The notes under the pieces were generated by a model that saw nothing but the letters and a program-made list of their open reading frames with translations, ran no database searches and was not told the origin of the DNA. From Branchiostoma belcheri (Eukaryota; Chordata; Leptocardii; Amphioxiformes; Branchiostomatidae), in assembly GCF_001625305.1 (NCBI RefSeq), contig NW_017803854.1, forward strand, positions 1,087,060-1,151,059: a DNA stretch of 64,000 nucleotides, read 5' to 3'. The translations under genes were made by a program, and so were the position numbers. This document shows, piece after piece, positions 1 to 12,900 of this stretch (within the stretch, counting starts at the first letter, position 1; each line of letters begins with the position of its first letter).

Positions 1-1080
1 GACTACAAATCAGTGGATCTTGCAAAATTGTCCTCAGCTGTGTGAATGGGAGTTCAAATTAGTACCACTGTATTCAGCCTCACGTGCAATACACGATAGT
101 CACTCCCTGTAAGTTGTCATTAATATGCAAAAGACGTGCAGAGAATGTGCACACTGGCATTATTTCTTATTTAGCACAAATCCTCTTAACTGTACCTAAT
201 CATCTTACATCATGTTAGGCTGACTACTGGCTGTAGAAAAAGTAACTATACATGAAATGAAACTGGGGGTAATTTTGTTCAAAATTGTTGTGCACTCAGG
301 TACTCTAGATCTGATTTAAAATTGTTTGAACAAATACATGTACACATGTAGGTGTAAAGTTGTTTCCCAAGATCACAACAATTTTGGTCTGCTATAGGGA
401 ATCGAACCCAAAACCTTCAGATTCAAAGGCAACGCCACAAGACCACTTTATTTGTATGCTGCATTTTAGTGCCACGTCCTCTGCCTATACAAGCCATATG
501 CCAGAAAGCTTTACAGACTTCTGTAATAGCTTGGATCATAAAGTCTAAGCTTCCGTAATCGAAAAACAGTATAGTTGGATTGGCAAATGTTACATAAACA
601 CCTGCCTACAAAACTTTAAGAGGCATTAAAAACATATGGTCTTAATCCTCTTCTACAATGACAAAAAATTAATCAGTAGGCAAAAAATTAATCAGTGACG
701 GAATTATCATCTGATTACACATAGATTATGATACAGAAAGAGATTTTGTTGATTAAGTGGAAATAATTAGTTACTACTTTTATCACATACAGTCATAAGA
801 ACTGTGCCTCATGTATTGTATCATGGACCTTGGCAAAGGGCCATTACTCCATTAAAGTATACAGCAAAAATAGAGCAAACTTAAAAAGTCAGGCTAAAAG
901 AGTTCAAAACTTAACTGGCAGTTCAATTCTTGAATACGTGGATTCTAGGAAGCAGATTTTTTTACCCAATAAATTTATGCAGTACAACAACCTTTACAGT
1001 GTTATTTCTAAAATGTAATAGCAGGAAAGAAGTGGTTTCGGGGAATCCATGCAGCGATAGGCGACCTTATATGCCCTGAG
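1..1080. other. Non-coding flank, AT-rich
   Basis: I see no exon with splice sites, no RNA gene and no clear element in this stretch. The sequence is AT-rich, and the short open frames have no recognisable protein similarity. Confidence 0.5.
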
Positions 1081-2262
1081 TTTATGAGCTGGAACTGTGG
1101 GATGGCCTTTCAGCACCAAGGACATGATACAGCCACCAATCAAACCTGGATCAAGGATTACATGCTATATATAGGCTTTTTTTACACCTCTCCTCCTACT
1201 TCTATATATTGTACTGAGGCCTGCACAATTAACATTCTTAGGGTCGGGTTGGTAAGAAAAGGTTTGATGATAGAAATGAAAGAATAGATTTTAGGTCTTT
1301 AGAAATAGTACAGTCAAGTTCTGTACTTGGATAAATAAAGGTCACAATGTTATGCCGCATGTTTCCAGACTCTTTATAAAATATCTCAGAGAACTCCCCC
1401 CAAGACTCCTTTGGAATTGAAATAGAATAGTCCTAAGGAAAGGAAGATACCAGCTACATGTATCTAAGTTTATGAGCTGGAACCATGGGATGGCCTTTTC
1501 AGCACCAAGGACATGATACAGCCACCAATCAAGCTGGATTCAATGATATCACTACATGCTATATATAGGCTCTCCTGTCCTACCCTCCTACTGCTATATT
1601 GTACTGACGGCTGTACCATTAACATTCTTAGGGTCGGGGTTGGTAAGAAAAGGTTTGATGATAGAAATGAAAGAATAGATTTTAGGTCTTTAGAAATAGT
1701 ACAGTCAAGTTCTGTACTTGGATAAATGGACAATGTTATGCCGCATGTTTCCAGACTCTTAATAAAATATCTCAGAGAACTCCCCAAAAATTCCTTTGAA
1801 ATTAAAATAGAATAGTCCGGAGGGAAGGAAGATACCAGCTACATGTATCTAAGTTTATGAGTTGGAACCACCGGATGGCCTTTTCCGCACCAAGGACATG
1901 ATACAGCCACCAATCAAACCTGAATCAAGGATATCATTACATGCTATATATAGGCTTTCCTGTCCTACCCTCCTACTGCTATATTGTACTGAGGGCTGTA
2001 CCATGAACATTCTTAGGAAGGGGTGGTAGAAAAAAAGTTTTAAGTATAGAAATGAAAGAATAGATTTTAGGTCTTTAGAAATAGTACAGTCAAGTTCTGT
2101 ACTTGGATGAATTATAAGATCACAATGTTATGCCCCATGTTTCTAGAACATCCATAAAATTGTCTCAGAGAAAAGAGCAGACCCTCTCCCAAATTTCTTT
2201 AAAATTGAAATAGAACAGTCCTGAGGGAAGGAAGATACATGTACCAGCTTCATGTATGTACT
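1081..2262. repeat. Tandem repeat, three units of about 385-390 bp
   Basis: Three head-to-tail copies each begin with a TTTATGAG-type motif (1081, 1469 and 1854). Each passes through a shared stretch containing GGACATGATACAGCCACC and ends in a segment with GGAAGATAC before the next unit starts. Copies differ by scattered substitutions and small indels, so the array is not brand new. No coding frame is conserved across the units. Confidence 0.85.
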
Positions 2263-2345
2263 TAGTCTTCCTTGTCATAGCTGTTGATGACACTGATGCT
2301 GTGATAAGACTTCTGTAGAAACATGACAATCAGAAAAGTCAGTCA

Positions 2346-2466
2346 TTTACGCCAAAAAGCAGTTACTCAAGCAACTGGATATGATTTTGGATTTGGATCC
2401 AGTTGCTTGGAATTGAGTAACTGCTTTTTGGTGTATCATATTACCTGGAAGTCTAACCTTCATCGA
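2346..2466. mobile_element. Foldback element, family D
   Basis: A hairpin-forming inverted repeat with arms around AAAAAGCAGTTACTCAAGC and its complement, followed by ACCTTCATCGACG. The same element, intact or partial, recurs near 10690, 13826, 40007, 43242 and 60834. It is a non-autonomous MITE-like family with no coding capacity. Confidence 0.7.
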
Positions 2467-2519
2467 CGTATAATACAGCCATTTTTTTGGATAAGGATAA
2501 TAATAAACTGGCTGCCGTT

Positions 2520-3220
2520 TTAAGACCCAAGCAAGGGAGACTTAGCGTAAACTCAATAAAGCACCACAGATAGGCACCTTTATCTGTAGATGCCTGAGGC
2601 TGAAGCTTGTCGCATCATCACAGATCTGGCAGTGACCAATCATGTTTCCAGCGCTCACATGCAGCTGATCCCCCTAATCAGATTGTCTAAATCCTGCTTA
2701 GCTGTTATATACATGTACGGGCAGGGAGGATAAACACTGGAGAGATGTGAATTATTGATACAATTTACAGCATAGAGGGACTAGGTTGCCAGTTTCTTAA
2801 CACAGTGACTGTACATAAAATAATTTTCAGTTATTATTTTTACAGCGTGGTCCTACTGATTTTGCAGAAGGAACTCATTAGTTTGAGGTTGAAACAATTC
2901 TGTAGTACAGTAAATTTCAAATACATACATGTATTTGTGGTATTATAATCATGAAATTGCAGTGGAGAGGTAACTGCAAAAACCTTGAAAAAAAATCACC
3001 ATTAATTAAATTTTCAAGAAACAAAACATTTCAAGATATTAACACTCTAATACCTTCCACCAACCAAGGAGGTTATAGTGGAGATGCACAAATGCAACCT
3101 TGCACAGGGCATGTACATCATAAGACATACTTAGTAGTACCTGCTTTCAGTCAAACCACCATACTTTTACCACTAATTGATTGCTAGAAGAATGTACGGT
3201 ACAAAACAGATATGTACATA
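2520..3220. other. Non-coding stretch
   Basis: No exon or RNA gene is evident. A short motif near 3060 (AAGGAGGTTATAGTGGAGA) recurs as half of a small hairpin near 28010, which points to dispersed repeat material. Confidence 0.4.
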
Positions 3221-3225
3221 CTAGT

Positions 3226-3580
3226 ATTATAGACACGCGGATATCCTTTGGATATAAACTGCTGCTAAAATACATATATATGGATATCAGCAAGACTTTG
3301 TAGTACTAGGAAGGTTGGGTAATGTTAAACTCAGATTGCTTTAACTTGGCCTAAAGGTAGTTCCAAGAAGAAAGGCTTGGTGAAGTCTAATGATATAGAC
3401 ACGTGAATATCCTTTAGAACATAAACTACAGAAGATGCTGCTAATATATGGATATCAGCAACACTTTAATGTACTAGGAAGTTGGGGTAATGTTTAAAAC
3501 TCAGACTGCTTTAACTTGGCCTACAGTAAACTTTGTAAAGGTAGTTCCAAGAAGAAAGGCTTGGTGAAGTCTAATGACTG
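3226..3580. repeat. Tandem duplication, two units of about 170-185 bp
   Basis: Two consecutive units both start with TATAGACACG followed by ATATCCTTT. Both end with the motif AAAGGCTTGGTGAAGTCTAA. The second unit carries a small insertion near its end (around 3525). Confidence 0.85.
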
Positions 3581-4814
3581 AGAGCACTTATAGACAATCT
3601 TGACAATGAGCCAAGCATGTCAGGCCCTTTACATGGCCTTTCACAGAATATTTTTATTGGAATTCTTCAAATCGGCTTTAGTATTCTTAATAGTTGTAAG
3701 CTCTGTGGCAAGCACAGGAGTAGACGTTTATCAGACCTATTACTAGTATGTGTAATATTTATTGTTTTACAATGTATAAATAATTCAATACAAATATACA
3801 TTGTGTACATTTTCTGAATGCAAAAAAAAAAAATTCATATGTCCTTACCTCTGCAATTACCTTAGAATAAAAGTCAGATGTTATTTTTATTGAGGTAATT
3901 TTCAATGGACAATGTCAAGACTCAAGACTATATTCCAGAATGAAAGACAACTAAACAAACATCCAGTTAGGTAGTCACGCTGAATTATACAGTCATGGTA
4001 AACTAGTATATTCTTATTGATAGTAATTTTTGTCATCCATTTTTATTTTCTACGATTGTATAATTCTTTTCCACTTCTTTGGCGATGTCAGTCATGATCA
4101 ATAGCTAATAAAAATAAAATACACAGCATATAGCTAGTCATTATAGGAAACAGTCTGACGGGCATATGAACATTACGGTATGTAAACTAATTATGTGGCA
4201 ATTTAATGGCAATTACCTAAACCTAAGATTCGCAACACATCAATGTTTCATAACGTCTGATAACAGACAGCCTCAATAATGATCTTTCCTACAAACATGA
4301 TGTGGGTAGGAAAAATCAATACGGTAATAATAGTCAGGTATCATCTAGGCATATCTAGATGTTTTTTTAGCATTATCGAGTCAGCACTGGAAATACCACC
4401 TGTATATGCAGGTTAGTACAGGTGAAATTGGAGCTGTGCAGGTATTTCTGATATCTACCTGCACCTAACCTGTTGAACTGGTCCATGTACTGGGTTTACA
4501 TGAATAAATGAACATGTACATGTACTAGGTGTATGTATATATTGATTGATTGTAAAAATTGTGGATTTTTATTTGCTGTATTTTCTGTTACAGTACCACA
4601 CATGAAGTATGAAAGAAATAATGGCAATGGTTTCTGGACAGTTTTTAGTGTGATTCATACTTTCAAAATTCTAAGTGGTGCAGGTAAAATTATGGAGTGG
4701 GTAATTTTAAAATTGTTAGCTGCTCCGGTGCAGGTATGCAGGAAAATGGATTTTGTGTACAAAAGATAAACTACAAATAAGACAGTTATTATTCTATTAC
4801 ATGATGACCATTTA
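3580..4814. other. Non-coding stretch with a dispersed repeat
   Basis: No gene is seen. The segment 4385-4750, with repeated GCAGGT motifs, resembles the repeat at about 12050-12190 inside an LRRC27 intron (shared pieces GTGCAGGTAAAAT and TATGCAGGAAAA). It is probably a degenerate transposon. Confidence 0.4.
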
Positions 4815-4937
4815 CTATCTATCATCTACGTGTGTACCAAGTACACCAACGACTAAAAAACTGAAGACACAAGACTTATAGTTATATATTAAGTTATAAA
4901 GATAAACAACATCAAAATGTTTTCCAAAATTCCTTAC

Positions 4938-5114
4938 CTTCTCCATTGAGATCACAGGGTTTCTTCTTGGCAGACTGACCCAGACCCATAATGTTCCCGT
5001 AGTCCTGCCTGTTGCAGCACTAGTATAGATACTCCCCGTGATGTATTCTCCCTCCTCCTCCACTGTACCAAGATTACGCCAGTATTCCTGAGAGGCTATC
5101 CCTGGTCTGCGCAT
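4938..5114 (-). CDS. Possible first coding exon, unknown protein
   Basis: On the minus strand an ATG at 5114 opens 59 codons that end in a good donor (AAG followed by GTAAGGAA). The peptide contains SQEYWRNLGTVEEEGEYI and TLWVWVSLPRR; I do not recognise it. Upstream (5340-5560) the DNA becomes GC-rich with a GGGCGG box, as expected for a promoter. No downstream exon was found between here and the left edge, so the call rests on one open frame, one donor and a plausible promoter. Confidence 0.3.
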
Positions 5115-5339
5115 GTAAGCAGCCTTGACAGCTTCGGTTTACACAGTCCTTTAGTCCCACCTGTACCCAATAGATCACAGAGTCACTGCTGCATCTCCTC
5201 TGCAATAGAGCCTTCACTCAAAAGGCTGCACTTCGCAATGCAGTAAACAGTTCTAAAGGTCTGGAAGGTAAACTGAGCTCTTCACATCACAAGGATGTTG
5301 TTTTTAGGAGCGCAACAGTAAAAATCTGCTGCGGGCCAT

Positions 5340-5580
5340 CACTTGCCTTCATCACTACTGGAGAATCTCTCAGCTTATTTCCCGCTTGTGTGGGTTTTTC
5401 CTCCCCCCGTAGATTTTAGCGCCTCCGACGTAGGAAATGACTTGGCGGCGCGCAGTCATCCCTCGCCATTGATGTTATTACGCCGCCCTAAATGGGCGGA
5501 ACACGTGCTGACCTCGCCGGTCCTGCGGGAGAGACAAAAAGACGGAAAATGAGAGTCAGTTACAGTTCAGACAACGCTCA
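5340..5580. promoter_or_regulatory. GC-rich island, possible promoter
   Basis: This stretch is clearly richer in G+C and CpG than its surroundings and contains GGGCGG near 5490 and an E-box-like CACGTG near 5500. It lies upstream of the minus-strand exon candidate at 5114. Promoter function is inferred from composition alone. Confidence 0.3.
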
Positions 5581-7480
5581 GAGGGCAGGGCGTGCTGGAT
5601 TGCATGGAAGAATGTTGATTGCATTTATTACTTTTGATCGCCATGGATCTGGCTATAAGACTTCTGACATTGGTTTGCATATGAGATTGCCTTGTGTTGG
5701 TTTAAGGGTTTGTTCCAACCTATCGTGGAATAATGAGTTGTGCATGATACAGTAATGCCACATTTGTGGTAACCATAAATTCTAGCTCTGTTCTATAATT
5801 GGACTTTGGGGGCAAATTAAATCTTGGCAATTGCAAATTTTCATGGAACAATTTGATTGAAATACCGGTAAAAAAATATTACATTCATGTGTATTTTTGG
5901 TGTCATCACCATTGAATGTTACACTTAAACATTTTAAATCCGTAGGCACTGGTAGTAATTTCTGAGATGTGACTATCACTAGTATCAGTCTGAGAGTTTC
6001 TGGCTGAAACACCTTTGTGAATCAGTCTGGCTACTAGTAGTTGTCAGATGTAGACAGTTTGGAGTACTAGTAAAAAGGTACAGATCCTATCACTTAAAGG
6101 TAAATCATAAAGTCTTCAAAAGATCTGTAAACTCATGATCGATCATTACAAGAATGCTTTAGCAGTGCATGCACAAACAGGTGAAATGTGCCTTGATTAA
6201 TTTGTATTCATTTTAGTTTTGTAAAAGGAAACTCACCAGCTTTATTTGATGACCCCAGGACATGTATACAACATACTATAATATCATATTATATTCAGCT
6301 CCTTAGAATCAGATGTATTGGCAAAGGTTCAAGGGACTGTTTAAAAACACGAATGTACAGGTTCAGATTCTCATTCTAATCAGGGCCTTAATTTGATTAA
6401 ATTATTGTCTTGGGACCGTACGTAATCAAGGAGGGCCACTTATCATATTGGATTTAATGATGATGCAGAAGGAGAAATGTGACCAGGGTTGGCAAAATCT
6501 GGAAGATGTTCATAGACCTGCTCAAAGTACCGGCAAGCAATTTGTAACTCTCAACTCTCAAGGACCTGTCTGACATAAATTTAAGTGTTAACTGCCACCT
6601 CAGTGCATGGTATTGAACAGTGTTAACTTGAGACAGCTGCTAAGCTGAGACTTGGTATTGCAGAGATTAAAAAGTGCACCCAACATTGGAGCTGACAGTC
6701 ACTTCACCAAATTTGTGACTTTATACCTTAACTTCTAGACTATACCTGGAACTCTGGACAATAGCCCTCTTTCATCTCTCTTCTTGTTTTACTGACATTA
6801 TCCCCCCCCCCCCCAAAAAAGGAATTTTGAGCCCTGTTACTATATATCTGCTCTTAGAAATGGCCAGTTTGCAGGATAACAAATGATCAGTATACGTACA
6901 CAAGTGCAGGATTGTATACATTTTTGGATGGCAATATTTGTGAAACGTCAACGGCCATTCACAGCAAGTCAACCAAAGTCAATGAATGAATGTACAAATA
7001 AAGAATGCCCTTAACAGCTTTGTTTTCACATCATGCAAACTTCCTCTGTCATTCATGCATATGAAACCTGCTGGCGAAGGTATCTGAAAACAAACCCAAC
7101 AGCTTCAGGCATTAGTGTGCTTCCTTTTTGTCCCAACCATTTGCAGGCTGGCACAGTATGATGTTGTTAGGTCCCTTAAATGAGCAATAATTGCTCAAAC
7201 CACAAACATCTGAAGCGTATATATAGATGTACCAGCTATGACCCAAATACATCTTATGACCAACCAATTTATGGTGATAAAAGCTGGCGAGAACAAATCA
7301 TTCCCAATTTCTTTAGACAACAGATCAAATTGTTTTTTTTCTGTCCTCAAATCTTCTGTGACTAGTATGAGGTCGTTGAAGACTAGTTGGCCAAATATTT
7401 GAGTCCAGGATGGAAGTAAGTTTATCTTTGCCCAATTACTGATGATCATTCACCAACATTTAAGAAGTTAAGGTGGAATT
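5580..7480. other. Non-coding stretch
   Basis: AT-rich intergenic sequence with a C-tract near 6800. I see no exon, RNA gene or well-defined element. Confidence 0.4.
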
Positions 7481-7484
7481 TCAG

Positions 7485-7742
7485 AAGATTAGCATCCGCC
7501 TTCCTAAACCTCGAACAATGCACAGAAAAGAAGATTTTTGTATAGAATGTCCAGTGCCTGGAATGAAATGAAGTGGTGATGATGTACATGTATATAGCTT
7601 TATTTTAATCTGTTTTAATATGTTGTAATTGCCGATGTATTTATGTTTTGTAAATGTGTCATGTGTGTCTTGAAGGACCTCAGGAAGAATAGCTACATTT
7701 GTTGTAAGCTAAGTGTGGATCCTAATAAAGTCAAGTCAAGTC
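7485..7742 (+). mobile_element. LINE 3' remnant
   Basis: The start encodes the C-terminal motif of a non-LTR retrotransposon reverse transcriptase (RLPKPRT, then SSAWNE after a frameshift near 7535). It is followed by an AT-rich 3' untranslated region and ends with GGATCCTAATAAAG and a short CAAGT repeat, a typical LINE tail. The element is 5'-truncated and inactive. Confidence 0.6.
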
Positions 7743-8260
7743 ATTTTGGGACCATCCAGTTATATCCCTCAAATCAGCGACAATTCAAATGTTATAAATT
7801 TAAGCGCATGTAAACGTTACATGTACGCATAATGTACTTCCTCTCTGCATGTGCATCTGTTGTAATAAATGGCTGTTATCTCCCTAGTCGGAACACCCAG
7901 CAAGCAGAAAATAGTAACATCATCAGAAAATAAACGTAGCCCGAAGGAAGGAACACGGTACAAACAAGGCGGCTAATCTTCGCCGACCATATTTATTGGA
8001 AAAGGACACGACTTTCCTTTCATTTCCATCCAGCCTTGAGCTAAGCCTGGCAAATTATTCTGTGTGTCTGTGGGAGTGCCAGAAGCCCTTAAATCATACT
8101 GGGGTCCAATCTTTTTACAGCCTAGTATCAGGCCAGAAAAATGTGATTTCTTGTTTCGTGGATTCATCGTATTCAAAGGGCGAATTGTCTTTGGCTGTAC
8201 TCTTGGTTAACCTACAATTTGTAATGTTAATACAGTGTAATATTTGGAAATATTTGGGGC
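7743..8260. other. Non-coding stretch between two LINE remnants
   Basis: No gene is recognised here. Short open frames overlap on both strands without splice sites or similarity. Confidence 0.4.
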
Positions 8261-8263
8261 AGA

Positions 8264-8407
8264 ACTCAGTATAGAGCAGCGTCGTTCCTGCCACGGACAG
8301 TCAAAAACTGGAACTCTTTACCTCAAATAGCAGTGGAAGCCACAAATACTGAAACATTTGTGGCAAGAGCCTCTAAATTCTTGGCTGATGACCTCTCCCC
8401 TAAGTGA
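8264..8407 (+). mobile_element. LINE reverse-transcriptase C-terminal remnant
   Basis: The frame reads SFLPRTVKNWNSLP, then about 30 residues, to a TGA at 8405. The pattern F-[FL]-P-R-T-x-x-x-W-N-S-L-P is the familiar C-terminal signature of jockey/CR1-type non-LTR retrotransposons. No upstream reverse-transcriptase core is present, so this is a truncated fossil. Confidence 0.75.
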
Positions 8408-8409
8408 CA

Positions 8410-9954
8410 GAATGATCGACATGATGATAGCGGTCACGTAGAGGAGGAAGAAGAAGAGAAGAAGAATATGGAACAGGGGAGGGTCAACAAGAAATTTAAT
8501 TTCTTTGGCCTTGTGACCTCATGGGGTGATATGGGGAAAATTGCTACCATACTACAAAGATGACAATCAATGTATGACAGATAACAGCATGGGACTTTGG
8601 TATCCAGAAACTGAATTCACAGTTGATATGAATTTATTATTGAATGGCAGTCAACAACAATACAATGTATATCCTGCAAATTATGTCGTAAAAAAGTACA
8701 TCAGTATTCCGATCCCCTGCAAAACAATTGAATCAAAATGGACGACAACACACAAAGTATTATCTAAAAATTGATATCTATCAGTAAAAGATAACAAAAA
8801 CGGAACAACATAAGTACGGTCTATATACATTTGCACTTGCATTTGATAAGATCAACAAGTACCTTCGAAACAGGAATATTTAGCCACCCTAGCTGAAAAC
8901 CTGAGGCTTACTTCTTTTTCCCAGGTCGATACCATGCAAAGTATGCCCTATTTAAATTAGCAAGCGTCGACAGAGAAGGACGGAAAACATCGATAAAAGA
9001 AGAAAAACAATCTGAAAGCACGCACGTTTCAGCAAACCCTGGCCCAAAGAGGGTCACCCCATATTTGCGGAAATGACAATATTTAACTATTTCTGCAACA
9101 AAAGGCCGAGCGTATTTTTGTTCAAAAAGCACCACACCTTACCTTTCTAGAAGAGTCGGTTGCCCAGCAGAGATTAATAGTTGATTTTCCTGTTTTGGCA
9201 ATTCTATATCAACGCCAACAGTGGTACACACCTCCACATCGACTGAGTATCTGCTGTGCACCTCCGCCTCCGCGCTAGTATTTGTAACTTTGTGTAGAAC
9301 AAACCATCCGATTAGAGGTAACCTAGTCCAATCTTGTCTCCAAATTATTGTTTTAAGTATAATATACAAACAATGTAAAGTTAGTTAGTCATATAATTCA
9401 CTATATAAGATTAAATTTCGATGTATTTTATACAATTATGGTTTCAATATAGTATAATAAAAATAACAAAAGTATATTGGACCCTACAATAGAATGATAT
9501 ACACCAAAGCAATCTGATTGGTCGACTCCTGATTGACCCCCGGATATTTAGATATTTTGCATATAAACAGGCGTCATAACATCCCTCTGTATACACCAGC
9601 AACAAAACTACATTACACAGCCCATTCTAAATGTGTGAAACGAACCATTTGGTGCTAAAATGACAAAAAGAGACATGCTATTACTGAGGGTAAAGGTCAT
9701 CTCTATAGTAACGGTGTAATCGAGTCGACCACGGGGCCGCCATTTTGAATAACTCCTGCCAATCACTGTGTGTTACTCTTCAAACTTTTCGTGCAATATT
9801 ATCCGCAGTATGCGTTCCGCAGAAGGCGATGGAGACTCAGAGGGACTCAGAAGATGTCTCACGGTAGTCTGAATACTCTGATTGCGATTTGGACTGGTTC
9901 GCAGTTTCGGCAAGCCGGCTCTTCGGAGGTTTTGGGCCGGTTGCGGTTGGAGAA
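8410..9954. promoter_or_regulatory. Intergenic DNA and LRRC27 upstream region
   Basis: Nothing convincing is coded here. Minus-strand open frames at 8908-9369 include one donor-like site but no recognisable protein. The last 200 bp before the ATG at 9955 are richer in G+C and CpG and presumably hold the promoter and 5' UTR of the LRRC27-like gene. Confidence 0.35.
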
Positions 9955-12900
9955 ATGGCGGGCGATTCTCGCGAACGGGCCACTAGCGGCGGTGGGAGGA
10001 GGGGCTCCGACATGGTGAAGAATCTGATTTCTTCCGCTCAAGCGTTGGGCGCAGACACGCTGGATCTCTCCAGAAGGCAGCTGACAAGCATACCTGATGA
10101 AATCTTCCGCCTGCAAGACCTTGAGGTAGACTAACGTACTGTATTAAGCCACGATACTTAACGAGTAATTCGTTGCAGGTGGTAACCAGTGTAGTTTGTT
10201 TTGTTTGTACCAGCCAGTGGAGTGCCTTACTCGTTGTTGTTTACGCCCCGACATGGTTGCCTTTGTGTCCTGCCGGTCTTGCGGAAAGGACAAGTCGGGA
10301 GCTTTGATCGCTGTTCAGGCGTGGATAGGTGCCCATTGAAATGTAAAACGACTCCGTTCACTGATATCCTCTTATACTTAGTTATAGCTATTAAGTTAAT
10401 CTTTTAATCTCCAAGCAGATGTTTGGAGAGTTGCCATTCACATACAATTTCACAACAATTAATCGAAGATCTCATTCCTCTATGAAAAAAATGCAGAGTT
10501 TTTGAGAATTTCTTATTTTAGCTATCATTATTTTGAATTCCTCATAAGATGCTTAGAGATTTTTAGTTCTTGATTTTCAGCATTGATGGACATCTTCGCA
10601 AAATATTGCAGTCGTAACCCAGTACATTTAAGTGCTGGGAAGTACTGGTAAGTTTAATATAGGAAGTATTGATGGATTGGTTCGATACATATATGTTAAA
10701 AAAAGACAATTTTAATAATGTTACCCAAGCAACTGGCTACGATTTTGGAAATGGTCAGACGTTTCAGGTGGCATCATTTCATCAGTGACACTGTGTCTAA
10801 TCTTCACTGACGCATACCTGTCCTTCTTTTGCAGTACCTTTACCTGGAAGGAAACTACCTCTCTGAGATACCCGACTACTTCTTCACGTACTTACCCAAC
10901 CTGAAGTGGCTCGACCTGAGAAGAAACAGACTCAAACATCTCCCAGCTACTGTGGGGAGCCACAGGTATATAAATTAAATACATGTACTTATTAATTAGC
11001 CGTTCAAGAAGTTTGCTCCCACAGTTGCTACCCTCTAGCCGGGGAGTAGGGACCCATACAGAAAGGGCTGATCAGCGATCTCACACAAAATCTGGACAAA
11101 TATTTGAATAATTTCCAGATGGTCTGCCCGGCAGCGATTCCAGACTGGTTGGTCGGTAGCGACTGTTGGAATGGATGTAAATGTAAACTAACCAGGATGG
11201 TAACCAGCTATATACGTATATACTTAAAACTAATGGTGCAATGCTTGACTATTTCTGTTATATTTATATTTTCCCTCCATTCTTATCATTTGGTAAGACC
11301 GTGTATTGTACAACTATATTATATATATATGATTGCAGGAGAAGAAGGAACTAGCTTTTGGTGTGCTATACTTTGGGATTACATGTGTAGGCAACATTGC
11401 CAGGCCAAACACATTCGTACACCATGGACTTAAACTTAACAGTGGCGTCACTGTCACTGTGTGTTTGATTTCTCAACAACCTGTCAACAAATTCAGTCTC
11501 AAAGTCTACTACTAAGCCCCAAAATGTATTTGCATGTGGTATTTGCTTGCCAGGTTAGCTACTTATCTGTGCGTAATTCGGGTGCACGAAGCTTATTTGA
11601 GTCAACAAACTCCCGCCATGGTTTCCAAGACAACGGCACTGAAGCAGCGACACTGGGAGGTCAAGCTTGGCTGGTTGAAACAGCCCCCCAGTGGGGAGGC
11701 ATGCGTGACTGCGCTGTTTGTTGACAGGTGGTTGCCTTCAATGTCTACCTGTAGTGGTAGACACATGCAAACACCTGTTACTTAACCTGTTAACAGTTTG
11801 CAACAGCTTAGAGCTCAAAAGTTAATAAAGCATATCTCTAATTGGTTGTAAGTTAGTTGCAACTTATGATTCTGTACATTTTGTACCGTAATACAAGTCT
11901 TTTTTCTGTTCCAGGTGCCTTAAAACTCTGCTACTAGAAGGGAATGAATTGACATCATTACCCTTGGAACTTGGTAAGATTTTGTTTAATATACCAAATT
12001 CAATATCGAGTTTCAATATCAATATCCTTTTTTTGATACAGAAGTTCAAAATAATGGCAGTGGTTTCTTAACAACTTTTAGTGTAATCCATACCTCTAAA
12101 ATTTGGAATGGTGCAGGTAAAATTTGTCTGGTACAGGTGATTTTTGGTGTTACCTGCACCAGTGCAAGTATGCAGGAAAAAGTATTTCGAGCTCTGACAT
12201 TGCTTTGTTCCATCAGGCCAAGTAATGACATTGAAGGGCCTGAACCTGCGAGACAATCCCCTGCATGTTCCGCCGCCTGCTGTGATGGAACAGGGCACGC
12301 TGGCGATACTGCAGCACCTGAGAGACGCCATGGAGGCTAGGAAGAGAGAGGACGCCCTGGCTAAAGGTAATACCATTCATGAATGATAAAACAACATACA
12401 ACTGCATACTTGTGCACCATTGCTACAACTTAGTACAAGCGAAGGTTTAGGCTTCTGCTTTTTGTGGCCTGGCCAGTTTGATACATCTTTGCTGCCACCA
12501 AAAATCTGCCTGGAGATTACAAGTACTTTTTTCAGACCTGATGTTAAATTATATCTTAAATATGTATCATAATGATTGAAGATTAAAGCTCTATTGATAG
12601 TCAATCTTAACAGTATCATAATTGTCACTTGTATGTGGACATTATGATTTGCTCATAATCGTATTTTGTACCATCATTTTGTGATCACTGAAACAATGAA
12701 TAGTACATGTAACATCAAATATTACTAATAATACTTCATTACAAAAACATTTGAATGTACAGACTGACTACTTCCACTACTCCTGCAGGGGTTCTCATTG
12801 AACAGCTGACACTGAATGACAGCGACAGCGACAATCAGTCCGAAGACGGCAACCAGTCGTCCGAACCCGAGCTGCGAGATCTCGGCTCTGACAAAGTCCT

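Noticed and set aside
8908..9369. Two minus-strand open frames with a donor-like AAAGGTAAGG between them
   Set aside because: No recognisable protein, no matching acceptor phase and no neighbouring exons; likely chance frames near a gene promoter.
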